Assembly (NCBI RefSeq): GCF_019710575.1
Contig: NZ_JAHWFK010000040.1
Span: 1-64,000, forward strand
Source: Paractinoplanes polyasparticus
Lineage (GTDB): Bacteria > Actinomycetota > Actinomycetes > Mycobacteriales > Micromonosporaceae
Direction of reading: 5' to 3'
Length of the DNA stretch: 64,000 nt
Shown: piece after piece, positions 46,420 to 55,629 of the stretch
Position numbering within the stretch: the first letter of the stretch is position 1
Layout: each line of letters begins with the position of its first letter
The notes under the pieces: model-generated
The model's input: the letters and a program-made list of their open reading frames with translations, nothing else
What the model was told of the DNA's origin: nothing
The model's database searches: none
Made by a program: the position numbers and the translations under genes

Positions 46420-47727
46420 TCAAGTAGTGATCCGGTGTGTCTCCAAATGAGTCATAACGGTCTGGTTGGCGGCCCAGCCGTCGGGGAACTTGACTGGCTC
46501 GTGGACGTGGACGGGCTCTGTTGAGGGGTGGGCGTCGAGCAGTTCGTGGATGCCTGCCCGGCCGATGATGACGCAGGCCTGGCGGTGGCGGGACGTCAGC
46601 ACACACAATCGGCCGGCTTCGAGGTGGAAGGCGGTTGCGTCGCGGCGGCCGGAGAGCGGATGCAGCACCACCGTTACGTCGTACTCCCGGCCCTGCAAGC
46701 GGTTCGCGGTGTCCACCGTGATGTCAGGTTGATCGGCCAAAGCGGCTCGCAACGCGGCGACCTGGTCTCGGTGGGCGGCACCGACGGCGATGCGCGACGC
46801 CGTCACCGGGCCTGACGTCGATCCGGACCGGGCGACGGGACCTCGCTCCACGAAACGCCGGGCCACGGCGGCCACGGCGTCGACAGCCTCGGCGTCGGTG
46901 CGCATGGTGTGCCGGGCGGGCAGCTCGAGATAGCCCCAGCCGAAGGCGGCAGCCTCCTCGAGCACGGCGTCCACGGGCGTCCGGCCGAGGGCCCGCGTCG
47001 TGAACGTCAGCTCTCGCTCACCCGGGCCGGTCCCGGTGCGGAAGCCGGTGAACGGGTAGAACGCCGAGGCGATCACCTCCTGCGCGGTGTGGGGCAGGCG
47101 CCACGAGACCGGTAGCTGGTACTCGGGTACGCCGTCGTTGTTGCGGAGCAGGCCGGCCACCGCCGACTGCATCGGGTCCCAGGTGAGTCCCCGCCAGCGA
47201 TCGTTCTCCACGACCGAGAACGGGTCGAGCTGCCCGGGGTCGCCGACGAACAGGGCTCGCTCGAACAGGCGGGCGATGGCAAGCAGGGCGTCGGAACGCA
47301 TCTGGTAGGCCTCGTCGACGATGGCCCATTCCCAGGAGCGATCTTTGACGTATGCCCACTTCGCCGCGGTGGCGATCGTGACCGGGCAGCCGGCGAGGTT
47401 GGCGGCGTCCTTGTCGCAGGTGACGTTGGGCAGGCCGGCGACGCGTGCTGACGGCACGTACTCGGCGCTGCTCAGGCGCCCGATCAGGGTGGAGGGGAGC
47501 CGGTCGGCGAGCGCGGCGGTCAGGTCGTCGACCTGCTCGTTTGTCTGGGCAACGATCATCAGGCGTCCGCCGTCCTCGACCAGCTCGGCCGCGGCGCGAA
47601 CCACTAGGGTGGATTTACCGGCGCCGGGCGGCGAGTTGACCACCACGCCGCGGTGCTTGCCGGAGCGGAAGTCTTCCAGGATGGCCAGCGTCGCCTGCGA
47701 CGCCTCGACGGCCGGGTCGAAGCTCAT
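46420..47727 (-). CDS. superfamily 1 DNA/RNA helicase (UPF1/Dna2-like motor)
   Basis: 435 aa. All motor motifs are visible: Walker A NSPPGAGKST (~30-39), AQTNEQVDD (Ia), WAIVDEAYQM (II), LFVGDPGQLDPF (III), VSWRLP (IV), RLQGREYDVTVV (V) and VLTSRHRQACVI (VI). It has little beyond the two RecA domains. ATG at 47727 overlaps the stop of the upstream gene (ATGA). Together with the Fe-S nuclease two genes upstream it provides the two activities fused in eukaryotic Dna2. A 73-base gap separates its stop from the SNF2 helicase gene. Confidence 0.88.
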   Translation of the reverse strand: MSFDPAVEASQATLAILEDFRSGKHRGVVVNSPPGAGKSTLVVRAAAELVEDGGRLMIVAQTNEQVDDLTAALADRLPSTLIGRLSSAEYVPSARVAGLPNVTCDKDAANLAGCPVTIATAAKWAYVKDRSWEWAIVDEAYQMRSDALLAIARLFERALFVGDPGQLDPFSVVENDRWRGLTWDPMQSAVAGLLRNNDGVPEYQLPVSWRLPHTAQEVIASAFYPFTGFRTGTGPGERELTFTTRALGRTPVDAVLEEAAAFGWGYLELPARHTMRTDAEAVDAVAAVARRFVERGPVARSGSTSGPVTASRIAVGAAHRDQVAALRAALADQPDITVDTANRLQGREYDVTVVLHPLSGRRDATAFHLEAGRLCVLTSRHRQACVIIGRAGIHELLDAHPSTEPVHVHEPVKFPDGWAANQTVMTHLETHRITT

Positions 47728-49190
47728 TCCCACACCTCGCGGGCGTCGTCGTCTGTCGGCGTGTACGGCTTCGGCGGCCCGCCGTGGGTCCACGGGGTGT
47801 CCTCGGGCGCCGGCAGTTCCGGTGAGCGCATGCTCTCCGGGAACACGCTGGTGTAAGTGAGCTCCTCGCCGAGCGTCGGGACGGTGCCCGGTGCGGCGGT
47901 TCCGGCGCGGCCCATGCCGTTTTCGATCTGCAGCCCTACCCGGTCGCCGTTGATGCTCAGAATGGTGACGTCCTGCTTCGGGCGGCTGGGGGAGCGTAAC
48001 TTGGTCGCGGCGAGGAGCTGGACCGGGTCGCCAGTGCGGACGACGACGCGCGGGCGCAGGACGCGGCGCCCCTTATCCGACAGGATCTTGCGGTCGGCCT
48101 CGACCTCGACGACCGTGCCGGCGAAAGCCTCGCCGGTCACCCGGAAGCTCGCCATCACCAGCGGGTCGTCGAGGGCGCACGTGGCGTCGTACTCGTTCTG
48201 TTCGCGCTCCAAGCGTTGCAGCCGGCGCGCCGCGGCCACCGCCCCGTCGCGGCGGGCCTGCGGGAAGCCGCCGCCGCTGACGTAGGTGTGGTAGCCGGTG
48301 AAGTCGGTGCGGTCGTTGGTCCAGCGGACGGGCACCGTGTCGCCCGGCGGCAGCGTGCGCAGCAGGTCGATCGCCTGCCACATGAGCCGCCAGGTCGGCT
48401 CGAGCTGCGAGCGCAGGTCGCGTTCGAGCACGGCCAGGGCACGCTCGTGTTTGCCCTCGTCGTACAAGCGGATCGCCGGCGCCAGGATCTCGTTGTCGAA
48501 GGTGGGGTCGGTGCTGGGGCCGGCCGGCGGCCAGATCGTCGGATCCTCGGCTTCGCGCGCGGCGTCAGTCGCGGCCACACCGGCGGGCGGGTCGATCCAG
48601 GCCAGCAGGGCGGCGAGGTTGGCGTCCTCCATCGCGCTCTGCCCAGTCGCCCAGTGCCGCCCGAGAGCGGACGTCATGGCGACCAGGGCCGACGAGCCGG
48701 GGTGCTCCGACCGCTCACCGAACCAGGTCAGCCAGCGTCCCAGCAGCGGCACCTGCGGCGACACGGCGTACTCGCCGGTCGTGCGCCGGAAGCGCGTCGA
48801 CCGGCCGAAGAGGCGCACGAAGGCGGCGCCAGCCGGGTTCGGGACCAGCATCTGCGGCGCGTCCAGGTAGCGGACCTTGCCTTCCTTGCCGTACGTCTCG
48901 ACGCCCTGGCGGGGGCAATCCTCGATGTACTTGAGGACGATTGTGGCGAGCTGGTCGGCGAAGGCGAACCGCAGGGTGCGGTTGCGCGGCTGCGGCACGA
49001 ACAGCATCGTCGGGTTGTCCCGGTCGGTGCCGATCATCGCCGCGAGCGGGGCGTTGGCCTCGCCGGCCATGGTGAGCGGCACGAAGGCCAGGGGGTGGTC
49101 GCTGAGGTGCAGATGGCGGCGGGTGGCGATGGGGTACGCCCGTCCGCCGTCGACCGCGAGCGCCCGGGCGTATGACGAGATCGCGCTCAT
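47724..49190 (-). CDS. unknown protein between split nuclease and helicase, beta-rich C-terminus
   Basis: 488 aa, no recognised family. Residues ~1-130 are beta-rich (AYPIATRRHLHLSDHPLAFVPLTM). A helical middle (~150-330) has WIDPPAGVAA and LRTLPPGDTVPVRW; the ~360-450 section has a beta-barrel look (GTVVEVEADRKILSD, VVVRTGDPV, ILSINGDRVGLQI). The last resembles the barrel that precedes the motor in UPF1/Dna2-type helicases, so this may be the missing linker of a split enzyme. ATG overlaps the nuclease stop (ATGA) and its own stop overlaps the helicase start. Confidence 0.75.
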   Translation of the reverse strand: MSAISSYARALAVDGGRAYPIATRRHLHLSDHPLAFVPLTMAGEANAPLAAMIGTDRDNPTMLFVPQPRNRTLRFAFADQLATIVLKYIEDCPRQGVETYGKEGKVRYLDAPQMLVPNPAGAAFVRLFGRSTRFRRTTGEYAVSPQVPLLGRWLTWFGERSEHPGSSALVAMTSALGRHWATGQSAMEDANLAALLAWIDPPAGVAATDAAREAEDPTIWPPAGPSTDPTFDNEILAPAIRLYDEGKHERALAVLERDLRSQLEPTWRLMWQAIDLLRTLPPGDTVPVRWTNDRTDFTGYHTYVSGGGFPQARRDGAVAAARRLQRLEREQNEYDATCALDDPLVMASFRVTGEAFAGTVVEVEADRKILSDKGRRVLRPRVVVRTGDPVQLLAATKLRSPSRPKQDVTILSINGDRVGLQIENGMGRAGTAAPGTVPTLGEELTYTSVFPESMRSPELPAPEDTPWTHGGPPKPYTPTDDDAREVWE

Positions 49191-50269
49191 GCCGCCACCG
49201 ACCCATAGATCTGCGCCGTGATGCGCAGCATCGCGGCGGCCTCTTCCTCTTCGACGGAGGCGACGGCCTTGCCCTGGGCCAGGTCGAGCGCCCGCGTGAC
49301 GTACTCGACTCCGCCGAGCTCCTCGCGGACCGTCGTGCCCAATGCCGAGGTGCAACCAGCGGCCTCGTGACGGCAGAAATACGCCATCTCACAGCTGTTC
49401 AGGCAGGACGGCGCGTACCGCGCCTCCATGATGGACAGGGCGGACACCAACTCGTCGGGAGTGTGGGTGGCGAGGTCGAGGCTGAGCCCGTTCGGCAGCT
49501 GCTCGACCAGGTTGTCGATGCGCGCCAGGCGGGTGAGCTGGTGGTCGAGAGTGATCAGCTGCTTGCGGACGTCGATCTTCACCGCGGTGGGCTGGTTGGA
49601 GAAGTCCTTCGGGCAGACCAGCACAACGTCGTGGGAGACCTTGTCGTCGCCGAGCAGGCGGCGCAGCGCGAGCACGTAGACGGCCGACTGCCGTGCGGCC
49701 GCGGCGACCTTCGACCCGCCCGCCTGGTCGTCGATGATGGCGAAAGACTTGATCTCGACGACGTGCAGGACGCCGTCGTGGTGGAAGGCGACCAGGTCGG
49801 GCTCGAGGTAGACGATGTTGCCGCCGACGTCGAGGCTCAGCAGCGGGTGGTCGAGGAACGTGAGCGGCTCGCGGCCCTCGACGGCGGCCTTGAGGGCCTG
49901 GCGGGCGCGGGTGTGCCGCACCTCCTGGCTCGCGTTGCCGCCGACGTCGTTGAGGTCGGTGCTGCCCACCTCTTCGATCTCCAGGCCGAGCACCTCGCGC
50001 AGCAGACGCAGAAGCTCGGCGTACCCGTTGGCCTTGACCTGGGCCTCAAACGAGTTACCCCGGGTGATGGCGAACTGGGACTGACCGAATTTTGCCGGGA
50101 ACCCGATCTGTTTGGCCAGCGCGTCCTTGTCAACGCCGGCTGCGTCGAGCACGGCACGTCGCGCGCAGCCCGGGTTTCCGGTCAGAGCGGCCACCGTGCG
50201 GGCGTTGTGTCGCTTCGCGGGGGCGGAGCCGCGCAGCTGGTGGAGTCGGTGGGGGGTGTCGTCGGGCAT
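49187..50269 (-). CDS. Cas4/RecB-like PD-(D/E)xK nuclease with Fe-S cysteines
   Basis: 360 aa. Nuclease core: YLEPDLVAFHHDGVLHVVEIKSF supplies the Asp and E-x-K of a RecB/Cas4 fold, followed by RQSAVYVLALRRLLG (the QxxxY motif). Cys residues at NPGCARR near the N-terminus and in SCLNSCEMAYFCRHEAAGC near the C-terminus match the Cas4/AddB iron-sulfur cluster arrangement. Cuts single-stranded DNA in relatives. GAAGGAA precedes ATG 50269. Downstream genes overlap it by four bases. Confidence 0.85.
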   Translation of the reverse strand: MPDDTPHRLHQLRGSAPAKRHNARTVAALTGNPGCARRAVLDAAGVDKDALAKQIGFPAKFGQSQFAITRGNSFEAQVKANGYAELLRLLREVLGLEIEEVGSTDLNDVGGNASQEVRHTRARQALKAAVEGREPLTFLDHPLLSLDVGGNIVYLEPDLVAFHHDGVLHVVEIKSFAIIDDQAGGSKVAAAARQSAVYVLALRRLLGDDKVSHDVVLVCPKDFSNQPTAVKIDVRKQLITLDHQLTRLARIDNLVEQLPNGLSLDLATHTPDELVSALSIMEARYAPSCLNSCEMAYFCRHEAAGCTSALGTTVREELGGVEYVTRALDLAQGKAVASVEEEEAAAMLRITAQIYGSVAA

Positions 50270-50303
50270 CTTCGTTCCTTCGCGGAAGAACGGGAGAACG
50301 GGG

Positions 50304-51098
50304 TCAGGAGCCAGTGGCCGCGGCGCGGCCCAGCCGGGCGCCGAAGAGTTGTTGTGCCGGTGTGAGCTGGTCGAGGGCCCGTTTCGCGGCCGCTTCGCGG
50401 TGCGACCGGTCGGCGTCGAGGTGGATGGCCAGTTCGGCCTGGGCGGCCTCGGCGACGGCGGCCGGGGTCATGGCGTTGGCGCTGGTGGCGGCTCCCGGGA
50501 TCGTGGCGGCGAAGCGCCACAGCAGCCGCCGGGCGTTCGGGCCCGTCTCGCCGAGCCTTTCCAGCTGTTCGGCGAGTCGGGTGGCGGCGGTGAGGAAATC
50601 GACGCGCAGGCTGAGCGGGCCGATGATCCGCGTGGCCATGGGCCACGACGAGACGGCGATCAGCCCGCGCGCCGGGGCGAGGTGGTCGGCCGTCAGAGCG
50701 GCGCAGAGATAGTACGGGCGGGAGTATGGCGCGGACTGGAACGAACGCTCCTCGTCACGCCGCAGACTCGTGAGCTTCGTCGGTGTGAGTTCACCGGTAG
50801 CGAACGCTTCGTGTACGGCGACGACGAGTTTGGGAGCAGCCGGAGCTCCGAGCAAGGTCAGCGCCTGGTGCACCTGTTCCCGTACCGGAAGAAGTGGCCC
50901 GGAAGCAAGCCGCGGAGCCGGAACCAACGGCGTCTCGTCCGCCAGTTCCTCATCGAGGAGCGCTTCCCACTCGCGCTGTGCCTGACGCAACTGCTTACGC
51001 AGGCTGGTAACGCGCTCGCGGTCGCCGGCGGTCAGCGCTCGCCGCACCTCGGTACGCAGATCTTCGATCCGCCGATCGAGGGCCTCGACTTGTTCCAT
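50304..51098 (-). CDS. helical protein with N-terminal coiled coil, unknown
   Basis: 264 aa. Starts with a Glu/Arg coiled coil (EALDRRIEDLRTEVRRALT, to ~residue 48), then a predicted winged-helix-like stretch (LPVREQVHQALTLLGAPAAPKLVVAVHEAFATGELT, then SLRRDEERSF), then helices. No family recognised. ATG at 51098 is preferred to a frame extending to 51221. First gene of the minus-strand directon, divergent from the zinc-hook ATPase. A regulatory role for the module is possible but unproven. Confidence 0.7.
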   Translation of the reverse strand: MEQVEALDRRIEDLRTEVRRALTAGDRERVTSLRKQLRQAQREWEALLDEELADETPLVPAPRLASGPLLPVREQVHQALTLLGAPAAPKLVVAVHEAFATGELTPTKLTSLRRDEERSFQSAPYSRPYYLCAALTADHLAPARGLIAVSSWPMATRIIGPLSLRVDFLTAATRLAEQLERLGETGPNARRLLWRFAATIPGAATSANAMTPAAVAEAAQAELAIHLDADRSHREAAAKRALDQLTPAQQLFGARLGRAAATGS

Positions 51099-51115
51099 AC
51101 CAGTACCGTACAGTC

Positions 51116-51133
51116 TTCCAGCAGGTTCCAGCA
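51116..51133. promoter_or_regulatory. direct repeats in the divergent promoter region
   Basis: TTCCAGCA occurs at 51116-51123 and 51126-51133, one helical turn apart, in the 104-base gap between the divergent helical gene and the ATPase gene. Position suggests an operator for both operons. Confidence 0.4.
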
Positions 51134-51202
51134 ATCCCCAGTAACTGCCCAACGCTGTCCTTCCCCGGGCGGCCCACCGTAACGTCGGCATGGGAGCAGA
51201 CG

Positions 51203-53635
51203 GTGAGCATGACTCACGCACTTCTGGAGCATCTTTTCGACCGTTTGACCGAGCAGCGCACCCCCGATCAGATCGCCGAGGTGGTTCTCGGTGCCTTCGC
51301 CGGGGAGCGGCAGCTCCGCGCCGTGCTCGATGGCGCCCCCGCTGACCTGCCCGCCCGCGAGACTGAGGCGGCCGAGCACAGGCACGTCTTCCTCGAGCGC
51401 ATCACGGTGACCGGCTTTCGCGGCATCGGCGCCAAGGCGGCGCTTCATCTGCAGCCGCAACCGGGCCTCACGCTCGTCATCGGGCGCAATGGTTCGGGCA
51501 AGTCCAGCTTCGCCGAAGCCGTCGAGCTCTCTCTCACTGGCGACAGCAAGCGCTGGGCCGAGAACAATCGGATCTTTCGCGAGGGCTGGCGCAACCTGCA
51601 CCACCCAGACCAGGCGGCCATCGAAGCTACAGCTCGCCTCGACGGGTCTGCCGCACCCGTGCGCCTGCGCCGTCGCTGGCGTGACGACGCGACCGAACCC
51701 GGCGATGCGGCGGTCGACGTCCGCCATGGCGATCAGACGTACGCCGACGTCGACGCTCTCGGCTGGCGTCAGCCCTTGGAGGCGTACCGCCCGCTGCTGA
51801 CAGCCAACGATCTGGGCCGGCTCATCTCGTCGCGGCCCAGCGACCTGTTCGACGCGCTCGCGCCGCTGCTGGCCATCGAGCCGATCACCAACGCCGAGAG
51901 CCTGCTGAAGCGGATCAGACGCGAACTGGACACCCAGCTCAAGGCGGTGTCCGACCGGCGAAAGTCCCTCCGGCAGGCGCTCGGCGGGGTCGACGACGAG
52001 CGTGCCCGCGCGGCGGCCAAGTTGCTCGCGTCCACTCGGCCCGACCTTGACTCCGTGGACCGGCTGCTGGGCAACACGGACGACGTCGACCCTCAGGTAA
52101 CGGCGTACCGGAGGCTGGTCAGCCTGCCGCCGTTGCCGACGGCCGAGGAGGTCACCGCGGTGGCGGACACGCTGACGGCGGCTGCGGTCCGCGTCCGGGA
52201 GGCACCCAACAGCAGCGTCACCGAGGGCATGGCCCGGCTGCTTGAAGCTGCCACCGAACACTACGACGCGCACGGTGGCGGCCCATGCCCGTTGTGCCAT
52301 GCCGGCGTGCTCGACCAGCATTGGCGTACGGAAGCTCAAGCGGAACTGGATCGCATGCGCGACGATGCAGCCGCCCACCGCTCGGTGCTGGAGGGTCTGG
52401 CCATCGCACGCCGGAACGTCCAGGCTCTTCCGGTCGGCCCGGGAGTGCCCACGACGCTGCCGGAGGACTTCCCAGCCGAACTTCGCGAGCGGCTCAGGAC
52501 GGCATGGGCCGTCTGGTCGGGTCTCAGCGCCGATGCCGACCCAGAAGCGGTGGCCGCGCATCTCACCAGCACGTATCCAGCGTTGCTGCAGACGGTCTCG
52601 ACGGTACGCGAAACGGCCATCCTCTGGTTGCAGGCGCGTCACGACCAGTGGCGTGACCTCGCTGCCCAGCTGCAGCAGTGGCATGCCGGCGCCGTCGCCG
52701 CCCGTGTTCATGAAGCTCCACTGGCACGCGTCAAGGAGGCCCTCGATTGGTACAAGCCACTGATCGAGAACCTTCGCGCGGAGCAGCTGGCGCCGTTCGC
52801 CGCCCGGTCGCAGCAGATCTGGGAGGAGCTGCGCCAGGAGAGCAACGTCGAGCTGGCGGGGATGAAACTCGACGGGTCGAGCACCCGGCGGAAGGTCGCG
52901 TTCCCGGCCACCGTGGACGGCACGGCGACCAGCGCGATGTCGGTGATGAGCCAGGGAGAGATGCAGGCTCTCGGTCTGGCCGTGTTCCTGCCGCGCGCCA
53001 GCGCGGACGCCAGCCCCTTCAGGTTCCTTATCATCGACGACCCGGTGCAGAGCATGGACCCCGCCAAGGTGGACGGGCTCGCCCGGGTCTTCGCCGACCT
53101 CGCGCAGACCCGTCAGATCATCGTCTTCACCCACGACGATCGGCTCCCGGAGGCCGTCCGTCGCCTCGAGATCGACGCGACCATCTGGGAGGTCGTCCGC
53201 CGGGAGAACTCGACCGTGGAGATCCGCAAGAATATCGACCCGGTGAAGCGCTATCTCGACGACGCTGCTGCCCTGGCCAAAACACGCGACATGCCGGTCG
53301 AGGTCCGCACGCCGGTCGTCGTGACCTACTGCCGGTCGGCCCTCGAAGCTCGTTTCCACCAGATCATCCGTGCCCGTCGCATCGGGCGCGGCGAACCTCA
53401 TCGCGATGTCGATGCCCTGATCGGCCGCGCCCGCACCACCATGCAGGTGGCCGCGCTCGCTCTCTTTGACGACATGGATGCCGGCGGCCAGGTTTTCGGC
53501 AAGCTCAACACCGCGCACGGCGGGTGGGCGGCAACCGCCCTGCGCACCTGCAAGGAAGGCGCCCACGGCGCCGCCGTCAACGACCCCGAACAGCTTGTGG
53601 CCGATGTGGCTCGTCTCATTGCGAGGCTGAAATGA
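51203..53635 (+). CDS. Rad50/SMC-like ABC ATPase with CPxC zinc hook
   Basis: 810 aa. N-terminal lobe has VIGRNGSGKSS (~93-103). Helical arms flank a CPLC hook (~362-365, HGGGPCPLCHAG), as in Rad50/RloC. The C-terminal lobe has the ABC signature MSQGEMQALGL (~581), Walker B FLIIDDPVQSMD (~608-620) and VFTHDDR (H-loop). The last ~140 residues are an extra helical domain. GTG at 51203 with GGGAG nearby; ATG 51209 is possible. Next gene overlaps by four bases. May act as a DNA sensor or as part of an abortive system. Confidence 0.85.
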   Translation: MSMTHALLEHLFDRLTEQRTPDQIAEVVLGAFAGERQLRAVLDGAPADLPARETEAAEHRHVFLERITVTGFRGIGAKAALHLQPQPGLTLVIGRNGSGKSSFAEAVELSLTGDSKRWAENNRIFREGWRNLHHPDQAAIEATARLDGSAAPVRLRRRWRDDATEPGDAAVDVRHGDQTYADVDALGWRQPLEAYRPLLTANDLGRLISSRPSDLFDALAPLLAIEPITNAESLLKRIRRELDTQLKAVSDRRKSLRQALGGVDDERARAAAKLLASTRPDLDSVDRLLGNTDDVDPQVTAYRRLVSLPPLPTAEEVTAVADTLTAAAVRVREAPNSSVTEGMARLLEAATEHYDAHGGGPCPLCHAGVLDQHWRTEAQAELDRMRDDAAAHRSVLEGLAIARRNVQALPVGPGVPTTLPEDFPAELRERLRTAWAVWSGLSADADPEAVAAHLTSTYPALLQTVSTVRETAILWLQARHDQWRDLAAQLQQWHAGAVAARVHEAPLARVKEALDWYKPLIENLRAEQLAPFAARSQQIWEELRQESNVELAGMKLDGSSTRRKVAFPATVDGTATSAMSVMSQGEMQALGLAVFLPRASADASPFRFLIIDDPVQSMDPAKVDGLARVFADLAQTRQIIVFTHDDRLPEAVRRLEIDATIWEVVRRENSTVEIRKNIDPVKRYLDDAAALAKTRDMPVEVRTPVVVTYCRSALEARFHQIIRARRIGRGEPHRDVDALIGRARTTMQVAALALFDDMDAGGQVFGKLNTAHGGWAATALRTCKEGAHGAAVNDPEQLVADVARLIARLK

Positions 53636-54000
53636 TCACTGCCGAGAACTACTTGACCAGCGCCGCCGACCTGATGACGAAGCCGGCCACTGGCACTCGC
53701 GGACTCTGGCCGCGGGCGAGTGCGTGGCTCCTTCGTCTCGCCTTAGAGGCGGCACTGGACCGCTACTGGCAGGCGATGGCCCCCAGCGTGGCGGAATGTC
53801 GTAATCGGCGGGCGCAGCTGATGATGCTGCGGGAGTACGCCGGTGCCGAGACCGCGCAGCGGGCGGCTTATCTGTGGTGGGCGTTGTCGCGCGCCGGACA
53901 TCATCACGGATACGAACTGGCTCTCACTGTCGGAGAGCTCCGGCACCTACACCGTGAGGTGATGGCCGTCGTCGCCGTGCTGCGGCAGCGTTCGCAATGA
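53632..54000 (+). CDS. small helical partner of the zinc-hook ATPase
   Basis: 122 aa, all-helical by pattern, with no catalytic motif recognised. Contains SAWLLRLALEAALDRYWQ and RAAYLWWALSRAGHHHGYEL, a His cluster. ATG overlaps the ATPase stop (ATGA), so the two proteins are made together and probably interact. An 84-base gap leads to the Wadjet operon, so one transcript could cover both. Confidence 0.75.
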   Translation: MITAENYLTSAADLMTKPATGTRGLWPRASAWLLRLALEAALDRYWQAMAPSVAECRNRRAQLMMLREYAGAETAQRAAYLWWALSRAGHHHGYELALTVGELRHLHREVMAVVAVLRQRSQ

Positions 54001-54087
54001 TGACCTTCGTTCCCCAGTCGGATGCGCGACTCTCTGTGGCTCGGGTTCGGCTAGCGTCAAATACGGTGAGCCGTCGCAGGGAGGGTG

Positions 54088-55629
54088 ATGAGCGATCAGG
54101 ATGACCTCACCGAGGTCGTGCGTGACACGTCGTCCCACCGCAAACTCTTCAGCTACCTGACCGCCGACGCCGCCGACGACTACATCGCGATCATGCGGCT
54201 GTTCACCGGCACCCTTCTGACCGATCTTTCCGCTTCCGAGGTTGCCGCTCAACTGCGGGATCGCGGCCTTGATATCGATGCCGATCTGGCCGAGGACCGC
54301 TGCAAGCAGCTGGTGCTCTGGGGCAACCTGGTGCGGTCGGTGCGCGAGACCCGGGTGCCGACCGTCGCCGCGTACCACCGGTCACGTTCTCGGTTCCAGG
54401 TGTCCAAGCTGGGCGGTCGGCTGCACCGGGAGGCCGAGGAGATCCTGAGCGCGGTCGACGGCGTGCAGGAAGTGGCCCGCGAACTGCTGGCTCGCATCGC
54501 TGACAGCCTCGGCCAGATTCTCCAGCTCGTGGCCGACACCCGTCGAGACGTCGATGCCGAAGCCTTGGCCGGTGCCGTCACCAGCGTCTTCACCGATCAT
54601 CGAGTCTTCACCGAATCGGTCACCGACTTCTACGCCTACCTTTCGGGGGTGCTCACTCGATACGACCTGGCGAGTGAGGAGTACGCCCAGTTCAAGGACC
54701 TCCTGCTTGACTACGTCGACCTCATCGGGGCCGATGTCAACCGCAACGCACCGGAGATCCGGCGGCGCCTGCTGCTCCTGCTCGAGCTGCTCGAACCGGT
54801 CTTGGCGAACCTGCCGGCCGCACCGGTTCTGGAGAACGATCTGGTGGCGGTGGAGCGACTTCCGGGCCGCACCCGAAAGGAGTGGGAGCAGCTCGCGGTC
54901 TGGTACGGCGCCGGGGACGTGCCGTCCGGGCCGGACCAGTTGCGCGCGGCTGCTCGCCAGGCGCTTGGCCAGCTCATCATCAACGCGCGGAGGATCCTGA
55001 CGGCATCGGGCACGGGGCTGTCTCGGCGGGCCGATCTGCTCAAGCTGGCCTCCTGGTTTTATGGTGCCGACAGCGACACCGCGCATCGGCTCTACGATGC
55101 GGCGTTCGGCAGCTATCCCGCGCGGCATCTGTTGATCGGTCCGGAGGAGGCCGATCCGGCAGCGGGTCCGGGAACGTCGTGGTGGGACGGCTCACCGGTC
55201 GACGTCCCGGTCTCACTGCGTGAGCGCGGTGACCGTACTCCTCGGGGTCGTAACTCCCGGGTGCCGGATCCCGGCGCCGACGCCGCGCAGTTGCTGGAAC
55301 GGGCGCGCCGCCGTAACGAAGCCCGCCGGGCTGCTGCCGCCGAGCTTGCCGCGGCCGGCCGTCTGCATCGGGTCCGGTTGAGCCGGGCTGCCCGGGAACT
55401 GCTGCTGGACAAGTTGTCTCCGCTGATCGCCACGGTCTCGCTCGCCAACACCGTTGCCGAGGACCGAGACCACGACCTGGACCTTCTTCTGCGGGCCTCC
55501 CGGGCGAAAGGGGACACCACCGTCATCGTCGGCGACGACGGCACCGTTACCGTCCACGACGTCGTCCTGAGCGCCCATGCGTTGCAGGCCGCCGATCGAG
55601 GACGGTTCGAGATGCGGCCCACCGCATGA
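54088..55629 (+). CDS. jetA: Wadjet type II JetA (kleisin-like, DUF2397/TIGR02677)
   Basis: 513 aa. TIGR02677/DUF2397 family: N-terminal SSHRKLFSYLTADAADDYIAIMRLF, a RSRFQVSKLGGRLHREAEEIL segment, and LLKLASWFYG. In Wadjet, a condensin-like anti-plasmid system, JetA is the kleisin that bridges the ATPase heads. ATG at 54088 just after AGGGAGG; GTG 54085 is also possible. Its stop overlaps the jetB start (ATGA). Confidence 0.9.
   Translation: MSDQDDLTEVVRDTSSHRKLFSYLTADAADDYIAIMRLFTGTLLTDLSASEVAAQLRDRGLDIDADLAEDRCKQLVLWGNLVRSVRETRVPTVAAYHRSRSRFQVSKLGGRLHREAEEILSAVDGVQEVARELLARIADSLGQILQLVADTRRDVDAEALAGAVTSVFTDHRVFTESVTDFYAYLSGVLTRYDLASEEYAQFKDLLLDYVDLIGADVNRNAPEIRRRLLLLLELLEPVLANLPAAPVLENDLVAVERLPGRTRKEWEQLAVWYGAGDVPSGPDQLRAAARQALGQLIINARRILTASGTGLSRRADLLKLASWFYGADSDTAHRLYDAAFGSYPARHLLIGPEEADPAAGPGTSWWDGSPVDVPVSLRERGDRTPRGRNSRVPDPGADAAQLLERARRRNEARRAAAAELAAAGRLHRVRLSRAARELLLDKLSPLIATVSLANTVAEDRDHDLDLLLRASRAKGDTTVIVGDDGTVTVHDVVLSAHALQAADRGRFEMRPTA

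Noticed and set aside
46420..51098. Type I CRISPR adaptation (Cas4) locus
   Set aside because: The Cas4-like nuclease has no cas1 or cas2 nearby.
51032..53566. 844-codon minus-strand open frame
   Set aside because: Antisense shadow of the zinc-hook ATPase; composition biased and no domain.
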